Part shown: positions 10,661 through 19,749 of the stretch, one piece after another
Numbering within the stretch: position 1 is the first letter of the stretch
Layout of the letters: every line of letters begins with the position of its first letter
DNA from: Sporothrix humicola
Taxonomy: Eukaryota > Ascomycota > Sordariomycetes > Ophiostomatales > Ophiostomataceae
Assembly (NCBI GenBank): GCA_021396245.1
Contig: WNYE01000175.1
Span: forward strand, 1-19,980
DNA length: 19,980 bases
Direction: 5' to 3'
Program-made: the position numbers and the translations under genes
The notes under the pieces: generated by a model
Seen by the model: only the letters and a program-made list of their open reading frames with translations
Told to the model about the DNA's origin: nothing
Databases searched by the model: none

Positions 10661-12254
10661 TTGACGGCCAGAGAGATTGGCGCCATCTTCCCTCGCCGCT
10701 CCGCTGTGACTCTGTAACTCTGCAGCTCTGCAGCTCTTCCTTTGTAACTCTCGCGCAGCTCTGTCGCTCGGTCGTTCGTTTTGCAACTCTTTTCTTCCGT
10801 TCCCCGTTATTTCTTGCCTCGTCTGAGATTGTCAGAGCGGGATGCCGACAGATGTACTCTTTACTAGTACCTGTCGCAAAAAGGTACTTGCATCTGCTAC
10901 TGCCAAGCTTGCAGAGCCGCCAGAAAACCCTCCCTGGCACCTGCCGTCCACTGCCGTGTTTCCCAAATGTCTGTTCGCACAATCGACACTCGCACACTCT
11001 AAACCTTCTTTTTGCTGTGCAAACCTCCGTGCAGTCTCATTGATTGACCGCACACCCTCAACTTTCGTAGCAGAAATGCCTACGAATTCTCAGACGGACT
11101 TGCCCGGCCAGCAACCCAGGCCAGGGGTCCCCCTTGTTGCAAAAGATTGTCCCTGATTGCAACCGCACGACCGCATGTCTGTTTTTCTTTCTGTTTTCAC
11201 TCTGTTTCCTGTCCCCATTCTGTCGCCATCCAAACAGGACCAGCTTCGTTCCGGTGCCGACCCCTGCTGGGCTGGTCCCTTCCTGTCGTCCCAGCCTGGT
11301 CTCTGACGAACCTTTTTTGTGTTATGTGCCACCGCACGTTGATGGCTGTCGTCTGCCACCTGAACTTGCATTCTTCGTAGGAGGCATGTGCACGTTTGCA
11401 TTCTTTTCGTCTGGACAATGAGATGCAATCCGTGCCCTCTGTCGTCGTATTCCTAAATGTGTCTTGTCTCTTCTTCTTTCGTTGTTCTTTCCTCCTTCTT
11501 TTTCCTGTCATTGTTTTTGTTTCTGAGACACCACGGGCTCTTGCTCCAACCCGTAGCCCGTAGCCCGCCAACCCGCTCTTTCCTCACGAGCGTGCACATT
11601 CCTCAGAGACTGTGTCTTGCCCAAGAGTCAAAATGGAGTGCCAACAGCCAGAAGCCATAAGCCCAGAGTCAAAAACAAAGACACAGGGTCGCTCCTTCCG
11701 CTCGTCGTCACTCTTCAGGCCCAGAGGCCCTCCCTCACATGGTGGGGTCGTGTCGGACGGGAGTGGAAAGGGAAGCGGCGATCATATGAGATTAGCCTTT
11801 GTTTCTGGCATGCCCTTGTTATTTTTAATTCCTCCCTCTTTTGTCTCCTTCCCCAATCTGCGTTGCCAATTGCCAATCTGCAATCTGAGGCCACGGCGTA
11901 CTCCGTCCCTCCCTTCTCCCTTGTCCCCCATACCCTCCCGCCTCTTTGCCTTTGGAGTTTTGAAGCACAGAAGCACAGTGAGGCACAGAAACACAACCCA
12001 CACGCCCTCCCACAATGCCCTTTGTGCTTTTTGCATTCGCTTTTGCCTTTCGCATGTTCCAATGGGAAACGTACAATCACGGAAACCGTCCACGCCGAAA
12101 CAGCCCTGTCAGAAGTGCCTCTACACCCTCTTCTTCTGTTGCTGTTCTGTTGCTGCTGGTCAGCACTGTCTATCGTCAACCACTCGCCGCCTTTTCATCC
12201 AGCCCCGTGTGACTGCCATCTTCATCGGTCTGTTGTGTCGCACGCAGTAGCGCG
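10660..12254. other. Intergenic, pyrimidine-rich; several open frames rejected
   Basis: The plus strand is CT-rich again. A degenerate array of CTCTG-type units lies at about 10707-10780, and an inverted repeat AGTACC/GGTACT (10866-10871 and 10883-10888, 11-nt loop) lies downstream. A partial 7-bp repeat of CCCGTAG occurs near 11549-11565. The 251-codon frame 11617-12372 starts at TTG, not ATG, and overlaps a 212-codon frame on the same strand and a 154-codon frame on the other. None shows a domain. Confidence 0.55.
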
Positions 12255-14500
12255 ATGCACAGCGCATCATTCTTGTTTTGCCCAGCACCCGAGTCCTCTT
12301 CACCGTCCTCCGAGGAGACAAATCCGATGTCTGTGGAATGCGACTACGCCCGCCCGTGCATATCACTATTGATTTTGTGCAGGACGCTTGTGACAAAGAA
12401 TAACAAGTACAAAGTACTCCGTACTCTGGTAGACTCGGACGAGAAATGGAAATTAAAAGAAGAGAAAAAGAAAATAAGGAAATAAAGAAATACGGAGTCT
12501 GCATGCTGGACCGCCCAATGGGTAGCGCTAGTTTGGAAGGTCTCGTGGCTTTTAGTGGCTTTTGGTGGCCCGCGCTCTTGCCATGCCGGCAGGCAAGGGA
12601 CAACAAAGGCAGGCGCGATACTGTGAGATCTCATCTTGCTTGCACAAATATTGCTAGTGCCTCGTCATTTATTAGGCCACTTCTTCGAAATCGCCTCCTC
12701 TCAAGCTCAGCTCAGCTCTCTTTGTTCCCTTGAACAATACCTTCAAGCTGTTGCCGTCGATCGGCCGACGAATGTCTAACTTATTTTGTGCAAACCTCAC
12801 GGCTTTCACATACGTATCTCGTACGAGACACGATGCCTAGCTAAAATTGCCGAGCGTCCGGGTGGCAATGACAGGGACGAGCCCTTTTTGCATCAGAATT
12901 CCAAAAAGACGAATGCAAAATGCACATTCGCCATATCCCCCCCAGGCATGAATGGGCGCGAACGAACCATAACCCAAGAGAAACGTATGAGTGCAGTCTG
13001 GCAGCGTCAAGGAAGGTCTGGGGAGTCCGGGGGAGGTCGAGCAACAATCCAAAAGTCAGCAGCCAAGGCAAAAAGAGTCACGGGCCAAAACGATCAAGAT
13101 CTGACAATCGCCACAGATCAAGAGTGTTCTGGAACAAAGCCAAAAGCGCCCATAGACGCCCAGCAATGCCCAGCGACTCAGAAAACACACAGGAAGACGA
13201 AAAAGGACGCAAAAGAGACACACACAAAACACCACAAACTCGCTGACCTGGGGCAAAAAGAGCCGGACGGCATAAGATCCGCCTGACAATCCGGTCACAG
13301 CCTTGACGCGGTGGTGGCCTCACTGTTGTGCTTGTCTGTTGTGTTTTTCTTCCCCAAGGCTGTCCCAAACCGTTCCTTTCTGTCGAACGGCCGTCTCATG
13401 TCTGCACATCCGTTCTCCGTTCGACGTCAAAGGGGTTTTGCTTTTTTTGTCGTTTGGGAACAGGGGAACAGTTTACAGGGGGCTACCCAGGCGAGCAGGG
13501 GGTGTGGAGAGTGGGGGCGTGCAAGTGCCTAGTATGTGCATGTGTGCCCATGTTTGTGTGCCAGACGAGGGCAGGAGCGACCACCCATCATCCACTGTTG
13601 CACAATACTTATAGGGCAAAGTCACTTTTGTGCGACACCCCGCACAAAAAGTACATGCACAGACCAGACGGGAGCCTGCGCTTCCCCTCAATCAATCCCT
13701 CTTCTTTCTTGCCGCTCGACGCTGTGGTCATGTTCCTGGTCCGTGACGTCGCGACGGGGGTATTACGACGTGCAGACAGACGCTGCCATCGCATCTGCAT
13801 CTGACAGGAGACAGGACGCAAATAACAGATCGAAAAAACCAGCTGAAATTTCTTACATCATAGCCGACGGTGTATCTTCGCACAACAGGTACCTGGCTCT
13901 TGCCTTTTCTTTTCCGCAGCAAAACACAAAACTACGAGATTGAGTTAGACTGTCCGGTACAGGAAAGAGCTATCTGCGGATGAGGCGTCCGACAATGGAA
14001 AACTTTGGGAGGCAGGTGCCAACCAACGGTCAACTAGCAAAACCGCACAAAGACGGCGTGAGGCTACAAGCTGAAGCTCGTGGTAAGATACTTGTACTTG
14101 TACAAAAGCGCCAGAAATGTGCTGGCGACACTAGGGGAATTGCAGGAGAATTAGGGCAAAAATCCGCAGAAATCTCCAAAGCCTCCAAATGTCCCCCCAA
14201 AAAGAAGCCAAAGAAGAAAAGAACGGAGAATTTCCAGGTGGCCCGAAACACGCGCCAGGCTGAAAAAGGAAACATGTGCAAGTGCATGCAGGGCTCTCTT
14301 TCTCGTCACGGCTGCTGGGTGAAAAAGAAAGGAAAGTGCAAATGTGCAGTGTGTTGTCAATGTACCCGTACCTCGCATTTTGTTCCTCGTGCCTTTTGCC
14401 ATCGCGCCTTCCCTCATCTCGGATTCCCATCGGAGTGGTTTGGCTAGCTGCTAGCGGGCTCAACAGGTCGCCGGCTACTAAGTCCGTCTTTGTTCGAGTC
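12255..14500. other. Intergenic, largely purine-rich on plus strand
   Basis: About 2.2 kb. A 76-codon ATG frame (12255-12485) ends in a Lys/Glu-rich tail that comes from an A/G-rich tract. The 166-codon frame 12786-13286 starts at TTG and is Lys/Thr/Gln-rich. The frame at 13980-14447 starts at ATG but is Lys/Cys-rich without a recognisable fold, and contains a possible GTAAGA donor near 14082. No gene is called. Confidence 0.55.
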
Positions 14501-15480
14501 TCCTGCCGGTCTCTTCTCACGCTCTTTCCCTGCCTTCGATACTTGCGAATACCCTTTTCTCGGACGCTGTTTACCTGTTAGCCGGTGCCTCGTGGTTCGT
14601 CTACGTTAAGTTCCCGCTCTTCCCCCTTCCTCCCTTTCCTCTTTCTGCTCCTTCCCCCATTTCGCGTTCGTATCGGTGGCATTGGCAGGCGATGTTCTCG
14701 CCACCGCATGCGTCGTCCCGTCGTGTGTGCCTGGCATCTTCCGTCATATCTGTCATCCTTTTTTTTTGCCGTAATACGTAGTTGAGCCATACGCCGTCGT
14801 ATTCCCATCGTCCCTCGTCTCTTGTCTGCCTCCGTAAAGCACCCCATGTTTCTGGATCGAGCGTCCCCGGTGGCAGATGGCAGTTCAGAGTTTCCGAGAA
14901 AATGCTCGAGCGCGCCTTCCCTCTGTTTTCCCCTTGCAGCTCTTGCACTGGCAGGCCCTGGCTCCTGCTTCTTTGCTCCGTGCTCCGAGCGGGTCTGAGA
15001 GTTGCCAACAGAGAAGGAGCAAACAAAAAAAGGCAGAACGATGGCAACGCAGGGAAAGAGCAGGGCAAGAACAGCCTGGGGTGCGCCTGCCTTGCTCTGC
15101 CGGATGTTTGTGCATCCTTGATCCCCTTGTTTTCTCTTCCTTTCTTGGGGCTCACCCTCTTCTTCTGCATCTTCCTGCATCGTCCCCTTCTTTTTGGCTT
15201 CTTCTGCCTTTTTTCCCTTCTTCTTTTCGCTCTTGATCTGATCAGCGCCTGGGTTTTGCAGTCCACCCCAACAACCTCCAACATCCCTGGTCGTCGCCAG
15301 TGGCAGGGCCAACGCACCCCTCCCTTCTGCGCAAGACGAGAAACTCTTCAAGGAGAGAGCCTAAAGTACACGCCCCCATTTTCGTTCTGCACTCGCAACC
15401 ACCACCACACCCCCCCAGTGTGCTCTCGGGTCGGGCCCACATATATTTTGTGACAGATGGGCTCCGCTGGCCGCACATCG
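14500..15480. other. Intergenic, pyrimidine-rich, open in several frames
   Basis: Two overlapping minus-strand frames of 257 and 238 codons, and a plus-strand frame of 223 codons, are open through roughly the same bases. In strongly CT-biased DNA, stop codons are rare on both strands, so this is expected by chance. The translations are Arg/Gly/Lys-rich on minus and Leu/Phe/Cys-rich on plus. I recognise no domain. Confidence 0.55.
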
Positions 15481-15483
15481 CCT

Positions 15484-15857
15484 AGGGGATCAACGGTGTG
15501 GGTTTGGGGGTAGGGGAGGGGGGTGTGGACTACCACCTCAACTAGCGGACAACTCTGCTGCGACTGGAGCCCACTGAAGGGATCTGGCGAAATAACGCAG
15601 AACTGGAGACTGGCGTTCGCCCCAGTCCACCGGCTAGCTCCAAAAAAGAACGACGCCAAAAGCCAGTGAGAGACAAGACCCCCTGGAGAATAGCGGCCAG
15701 AGTACCACCTGGTCCCTGCGCTGGGAAAGCGTGCTCGCTTGCTGTCTTCCTGGTCTTGTTGGGTTTTGGCCTGAGAGCCTGCCTTGCCCTGTTCTACCTT
15801 GTTCTTGTCGACTCCCGAGTTGTCGATGCAAACTTATAAGATTCCCGCCCCTCCCCT
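15484..15857. promoter_or_regulatory. Cluster of STRE-like AGGGG/CCCCT pentamers
   Basis: AGGGG occurs at 15484-15488, 15512-15516 and 15517-15521. CCCCT occurs at 15848-15852 and 15853-15857. These match the stress-response element bound by Msn2/4-type (SebA/MsnA) C2H2 factors in fungi. Five copies in under 400 bp of proximal promoter is suggestive, but the motif is short and binding is unproven. Confidence 0.4.
15500..15523 (+). promoter_or_regulatory. G-quadruplex motif upstream of the zinc-finger gene
   Basis: Four G tracts of 3, 5, 4 and 6 bases are separated by loops TTT, TA and A, satisfying the canonical G3+N1-7 pattern with very short loops. It lies about 700 bp upstream of the ATG at 16219 and about 310 bp upstream of the TATA-like box. 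Two AGGGG pentamers are embedded in it. Whether it folds or regulates is inference. Confidence 0.7.
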
Positions 15858-15918
15858 CCACATCTTCTTCTTGTTTTTCTTCCCTCCTCTCCTCCTCTCT
15901 TTTTTTCTTTCCCTTGTT
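15835..15918 (+). promoter_or_regulatory. Core promoter: TATA-like box plus CT tract
   Basis: TATAAG (15835-15840) is followed directly by an almost purine-free CT tract to about 15918. That is the usual layout of a strongly used filamentous-fungal core promoter, with transcription expected to start within or just after the CT tract. This would give a 5' leader of roughly 300-350 nt for the gene starting at 16219. A second TATATTA-like box at about 15984-15990 is an alternative. The start site itself is not visible from sequence. Confidence 0.5.
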
Positions 15919-15940
15919 CGAATCATTCTTATATCTGTCC

Positions 15941-15967
15941 ATGATCTCGATCTTCAGAACAACTTAA
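15941..15967 (+). CDS. Upstream ORF (8 codons) in the predicted 5' leader
   Basis: ATG at 15941 opens an 8-residue peptide, MISIFRTT, ending in TAA at 15965-15967. I find no other ATG between it and the main start at 16219, leaving about 250 nt for reinitiation. If transcription begins in the CT tract just upstream, this uORF would be in the mRNA and could dampen translation of the regulator. The -3 context (T at 15938) is weak, so leaky scanning is possible. Confidence 0.35.
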   Translation: MISIFRTT

Positions 15968-16115
15968 CAACAGAAGACATTACTATATTATACTCTACAC
16001 AACATCCCAGCTGGTTCTTGGTTTAATATTTATTTACTCCCTCGACATCCTTCCTCGACTCGAATCTTAATTCTCGCCATTTCACAACGGCAATATTTCA
16101 CCAACTTGATACCAC

Positions 16116-16142
16116 CATATTACACATATTACACATACTACA
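16116..16142. repeat. 9-bp tandem repeat in the 5' leader, 3 copies
   Basis: Two exact copies of CATATTACA (16116-16124, 16125-16133) and one variant with a single change, CATACTACA (16134-16142). It is A/T-rich and unlikely to be structured, which fits an accessible leader shortly before the start codon. Confidence 0.85.
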
Positions 16143-16218
16143 CCATATACTCTAATACCTATTTCTCATTCTTCTCTCTTCTTTCTTTCCAACTCAATCC
16201 TCACACACATCATACAAC

Positions 16219-17466
16219 ATGGCAGCCGGTCTGTTGTCGAACCCCTACGCCGGGCAGGCGAGCCTCTCGCAGCACGTCTCGCACGTCTCGCAGTACGCCA
16301 CATATCCCAGCCAGCAGCAGATGCAGCAACAACCACAAGGCCCTCCGTCGCCGCCTACGGACGACAACAAGTGCTCTCTGCCTTCGATCTCCAACCTGCT
16401 TGACCTGGCCGACCAGGGCTCGCCCACCTCCGAGACCTCGCCTCAGTCCCAGCAGATGCAGCAGCAGTCGTCACAACAACATCTGCAGCAGCAGGTCCTG
16501 CAGCAGGAGTTCTCTTTCAACAGTGAGTTTGCCTTTGAAGGTGGAAGGTGTTCGCGAGCTTTGACTAACTCTTCTTCAGCCTCTTCCCGGCCAAGCACAC
16601 GGCCCAACTCCTCTCACTACTCCAGCAACCCCATGAGCCTGCGCGGCGGCGTCCTGCCGCCAACACCGCCCATGATCTCAGAGGCCAGCTTCGGTAACGG
16701 CTACGACTCGCCATCCACCAAGTCTGTCAACCAGCTGCCTCACTCTGTCGCCGCCGCCGCCATTGCTGCCGCCGCCGCAACAAACAACTACTACTTCGAG
16801 GCTACACCACCACCGCAGCAGCCCTACCACGAGTCCGCAACGTCTGAGCCTCGCCACGCTTCGCAGCCGCCACCGAGCTCGCACCCTCAGCAGTACCAGT
16901 CGCCATCACAGTCGCAGTCTCAGCAGCCTCAGGTTCACCACCAGCCGCAGCCCCAGCGCAGCATCTCCATGCATGCCACGCCCACCTACGGTGCTCCTTC
17001 ATACTCCGCCCAGACCTCCTACCTGAGCCAGACGCCCGCGGCCCCCATCTACTACCCGGCCATGCAGCAGCCGACACCACCGCCTCAGCAGCCCATCCAG
17101 GCACCGCAGCCGCAGCAGCTGTCTGGTCTCTACTACCAGCGCCCTCTGCCGCAGGTTGGTGCCAGCACATTCCCGCCGATGCACCACCACGCACACCACC
17201 CTCACCACCAGCCTTCGCCATGGCAGCACCACCACTACATCTCCCCCTCGGCTGCTGCTGCTTTCCCTCAGTCTCAGGACCGCTACATCTGCCCGACATG
17301 CAACAAGGCCTTCTCCCGGCCGAGCTCGCTGCGGATCCACAGCCACTCGCACACTGGTGAGAAGCCCTTCAAGTGCCCTCACCAGGGCTGCGGCAAGGCC
17401 TTTAGCGTGCGCAGCAACATGAAGCGCCATGAGCGCGGCTGCCACAACTTTGACAGCGGAAACTAA
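16219..17466 (+). CDS. mtfA: C2H2 zinc-finger transcription factor, MtfA-like
   Basis: Sequence-specific nuclear regulator. In Aspergillus, MtfA controls secondary metabolism, conidiation and sexual development; that role is carried over by family, not shown here. Coding is join(16219..16522, 16580..17466), 396 residues after splicing. The ATG sits in a good context (AACATGG), with no in-frame start upstream. Residues 1-50 are Gln/Pro-rich. Residues 51-79 carry the motif KCSLPSISNLLDLADQGSP plus a Ser/Gln tail, which I recall as conserved in MtfA, as is the block at about 105-150 (RPNSS, then LPPTPPM and EASF). A poly-Ala run lies at 159-168, Gln/Pro/Ser-rich sequence at about 180-300 and a His-rich run at 303-320. 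Finger 1 is C339-x2-C342-x12-H355-x3-H359. A TGEKPF linker follows, then finger 2, C367-x4-C372-x12-H385-x4-H390. The protein ends six residues later. Other Gln-rich C2H2 regulators with similar fingers are the main alternative. Confidence 0.88.
   Translation: MAAGLLSNPYAGQASLSQHVSHVSQYATYPSQQQMQQQPQGPPSPPTDDNKCSLPSISNLLDLADQGSPTSETSPQSQQMQQQSSQQHLQQQVLQQEFSFNSEFAFEGGRCSRALTNSSSASSRPSTRPNSSHYSSNPMSLRGGVLPPTPPMISEASFGNGYDSPSTKSVNQLPHSVAAAAIAAAAATNNYYFEATPPPQQPYHESATSEPRHASQPPPSSHPQQYQSPSQSQSQQPQVHHQPQPQRSISMHATPTYGAPSYSAQTSYLSQTPAAPIYYPAMQQPTPPPQQPIQAPQPQQLSGLYYQRPLPQVGASTFPPMHHHAHHPHHQPSPWQHHHYISPSAAAAFPQSQDRYICPTCNKAFSRPSSLRIHSHSHTGEKPFKCPHQGCGKAFSVRSNMKRHERGCHNFDSGN
16523..16579 (+). other. 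Spliceosomal intron, 57 nt, phase 1
   Basis: The intron begins GTGAGT (16523-16528), has a CTAAC branch motif (16565-16569) 10-11 nt before the acceptor, and ends TTCTTCAG (16572-16579). These are textbook filamentous-fungal signals. Its length is a multiple of three and it contains no in-frame stop, so an automatic ORF call runs straight through and adds 19 residues (residue 102 onward) absent from the spliced product. Splicing joins NT to SSRPSTRP and brings two conserved-looking blocks together. It is not experimentally confirmed. Confidence 0.85.
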
Positions 17467-18230
17467 AGAATTTCCGGCTTGTCTTGATTTCCTTTCATGT
17501 CTATCTGCTTTTTAATGTCTTTTACTGCAAGCGTTTCCTTTCACTGTCAAACTGGGTTCCTATCTGGAGGAAAAAACCGGGGTTCTTTGTCTTTTTTTTA
17601 GAGTTAAAACGTTTTCACGGGCTTCAACTATATTGTTTTGACTTGGGCTATTGGCTTTGGGTGGGTTGGGTTACCCGTTTTACTGGTACAAATCTTGGCT
17701 TTTCTATACACAATTGGGAATGGGGAAAATGCAAGAAAAAGATTTTGCCTTTTTACTTTTACTTTCACTACAAGGTCTTTTGATGAGTGTGTCTTGTCTT
17801 ACGTGGGAAACTGGACTGGTGTTGAGTGGGTGGTGTTTTGGTTCCTTTTTTCTGTCTCCCTCATAGAAGAAACAGGTCTTCTTTTTGCAGCGTTTACAAG
17901 CACAATACCATAGTCATATTTCTGTTAGCGAATCTCGCAATCAACGATCTGATCATCTATTCTTTTTTTCCTCTTTTTTTGGCCGGTGTGACGTCCCTTC
18001 TGGTTTGTTTCAATTATTGGGTTTTTCTACTTTCTGATGTATTGTGCCATGGTTCTCGTATGGTGTGGGAGGTGTGCGTATCGAGTGAGGCATTACGAAG
18101 AAAACAACATGGGAGACAACGGGGGACGGGATTAATACACCGCTTGTCGAATAACACAAACCTCGTAAGCACAACTTGAAGGAGTGCGAGTATATTGAGC
18201 TTTGCCGCGCCCTAATAAAACAAGCGCCTG
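17467..18230 (+). other. 3' flank and probable 3' UTR of the zinc-finger gene
   Basis: T-rich sequence after the TAA stop. No clear polyadenylation site is visible close to the stop; the first plain AATAAA I see is near 18213. Plus-strand frames such as 17484-17783 and 17638-17913 are Phe/Trp/Gly-rich products of T/G-rich DNA with no domain. I call no gene here. Confidence 0.5.
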
Positions 18231-18590
18231 CACGTCGGACAATGGACAGCGAGAACAGCGAGACGAGCGAGCCTCATTCCTTCCCCCCACCGTGTGTGTG
18301 AGGGCGCCTTCCCCAATAAGCGCGGAAAGCGGCCGAGTGAAGGAGGAAAGGGGATCGTGTCGGCCGGTTGGCCTTTGCCCATTGCTTCACAATAGTTTAA
18401 TATTTATCCCCCAACCCTCAAAGAACACGATCTAAAAAGTAACTAATATTGTCCCTGCCACCTCCCCGCGGTGTTACGAACCACACCAAAAATCCTTTGG
18501 TGTCGTTTTCCCCGTTCTTCCCCCATACTTTGGTTATTTTGGCGGACGTTGGGGGCTGTTCCTTTCTCCCCGACCCCTTCCACCCCTCAT

Positions 18591-18616
18591 TCCCAGAATC
18601 CCAGAATCCCAGAATC
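18591..18616. repeat. 8-bp tandem repeat, 3.25 copies
   Basis: Perfect tandem copies of TCCCAGAA. A simple repeat in the downstream intergenic region. Confidence 0.9.
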
Positions 18617-18866
18617 GCCTCCCGCCTACCGACGATGAAAGAGATGCCCGATTGGGACAAAGGCGTCGTGTAGCTCATAACGTTCCAATGCAAATCGGGT
18701 CTATGGGTGTGTTACTGACTCGTGTGGCTTGAGCTTTCTTTGAGAAGCAAACCCCGGAGTTTCTTTTAAATAAAAAAAATTGAAATCTTGTTACTTTGTA
18801 CGGAGGAATACATGCCAATATTTCTCACATCTCCGGGCTCCGTCATCCTTGCTCCGTAGTAAAAAA

Positions 18867-18883
18867 AGAGAGAGAGAGAGAGA
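18867..18883. repeat. (AG)8 microsatellite
   Basis: Eight AG dinucleotides follow an A-rich run. Confidence 0.9.
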
Positions 18884-18913
18884 CGTTAAACTAGAGGATA
18901 ATCATGCCCCATG

Positions 18914-18934
18914 TTTCTTATTTCTTATTTCTTA
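18914..18934. repeat. 7-bp tandem repeat, 3 copies
   Basis: Three exact copies of TTTCTTA, continuing into a T run. Confidence 0.9.
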
Positions 18935-19749
18935 TTTTTTTTAATCCATTTCTCATTCTTACCGTCTTGAATATCTTCGATTCATTTGTCGGTATTTACT
19001 GGGGTTAATACAGATTACAAAAGGATACAGCAAGACAAAAGCCCCAGTAATTCCCGGATTTGTACATCGTAAAGTCTGTGGTGTTGTTGCTTAGTTGTAA
19101 ACGGCGGAGAAACAACAAAAAGTGTGGGTTTTTTGCGGTGGTACGGTGCTTGTGGGTGGTACCTTCCTGTTGCTAGCTACTCGTGTGCATTTGTCGTCCT
19201 TTTTTATATAATTTTTGCTGCACAAAGTACAGAGGAGGTCGTACTTTCCTGTTCTTCAAATTGGCAAGTCGTTTACGATTCTTTTACCTAATCATTCTTT
19301 CCCCTTTTCATGTTGATTCTGATCTTGGTTTCCTAATGCCCCTTTCCCTCTTGCTGCTAATTATGGCGTCAGGAATGGGCAAGAGCCTCGAGACGAGCTC
19401 TGCATAATACAATATACAAAAGAAGGAAGGAGCAACATGGCATGTTTGGTTTAGAGCAAGGAAAGAAGAAGAAAAAGGGCTCGACTCGAACCTGCCTTTG
19501 ACCACTCGCCAACAAGTGTAATTAATGCACAGGTCCCCGAGGGTAAAGAAAGCGCTGTAGATCCCCCAAAGACGTAAAGACGCGAGACCCTCCCTAACTT
19601 TTTGGCGTCCTTTTGGTGTCTTTGGGGCGCCCCCTGGGGGCTGCATCAATATCCGTTGGGGTGGAGTTCAGCGCTACTTTCGCCCGACGTCATTCAAAAA
19701 AGAAAGCAACAGGCGAACAAGTAGAAAAGATCGAGAATTTTACAACATA

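Noticed and set aside
11617..12372. 251-codon plus-strand ORF
   Set aside because: Starts at TTG, which is not a normal eukaryotic start, and overlaps other equally open frames.
12786..13286. 166-codon hydrophilic ORF
   Set aside because: Starts at TTG; Lys/Thr/Gln content reflects A-rich DNA; no intron signals that would link it to an ATG exon were found.
14578..15351. 257- and 238-codon minus-strand ORFs overlapping a 223-codon plus-strand ORF
   Set aside because: Three frames open through the same CT-biased DNA; stop codons are depleted by composition, the residues are low-complexity, and no domain is recognisable.
16106..16564. 152-codon ORF overlapping the zinc-finger start
   Set aside because: Begins at TTG in the leader, and its coding part is a Ser/Arg-rich frame shadow of the real gene.
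16802..17445. Antisense ORFs (165 and 148 codons) within the zinc-finger gene
   Set aside because: Ala/Gly/Val/Arg-rich mirrors of the Gln/Pro/His codons on the sense strand.
19480..19495. tRNA B-box-like GGTTCGAGTC on the minus strand followed by a T run
   Set aside because: The T-stem pairs poorly and no matching acceptor, D or anticodon arm is present upstream, so it does not form a tRNA cloverleaf.
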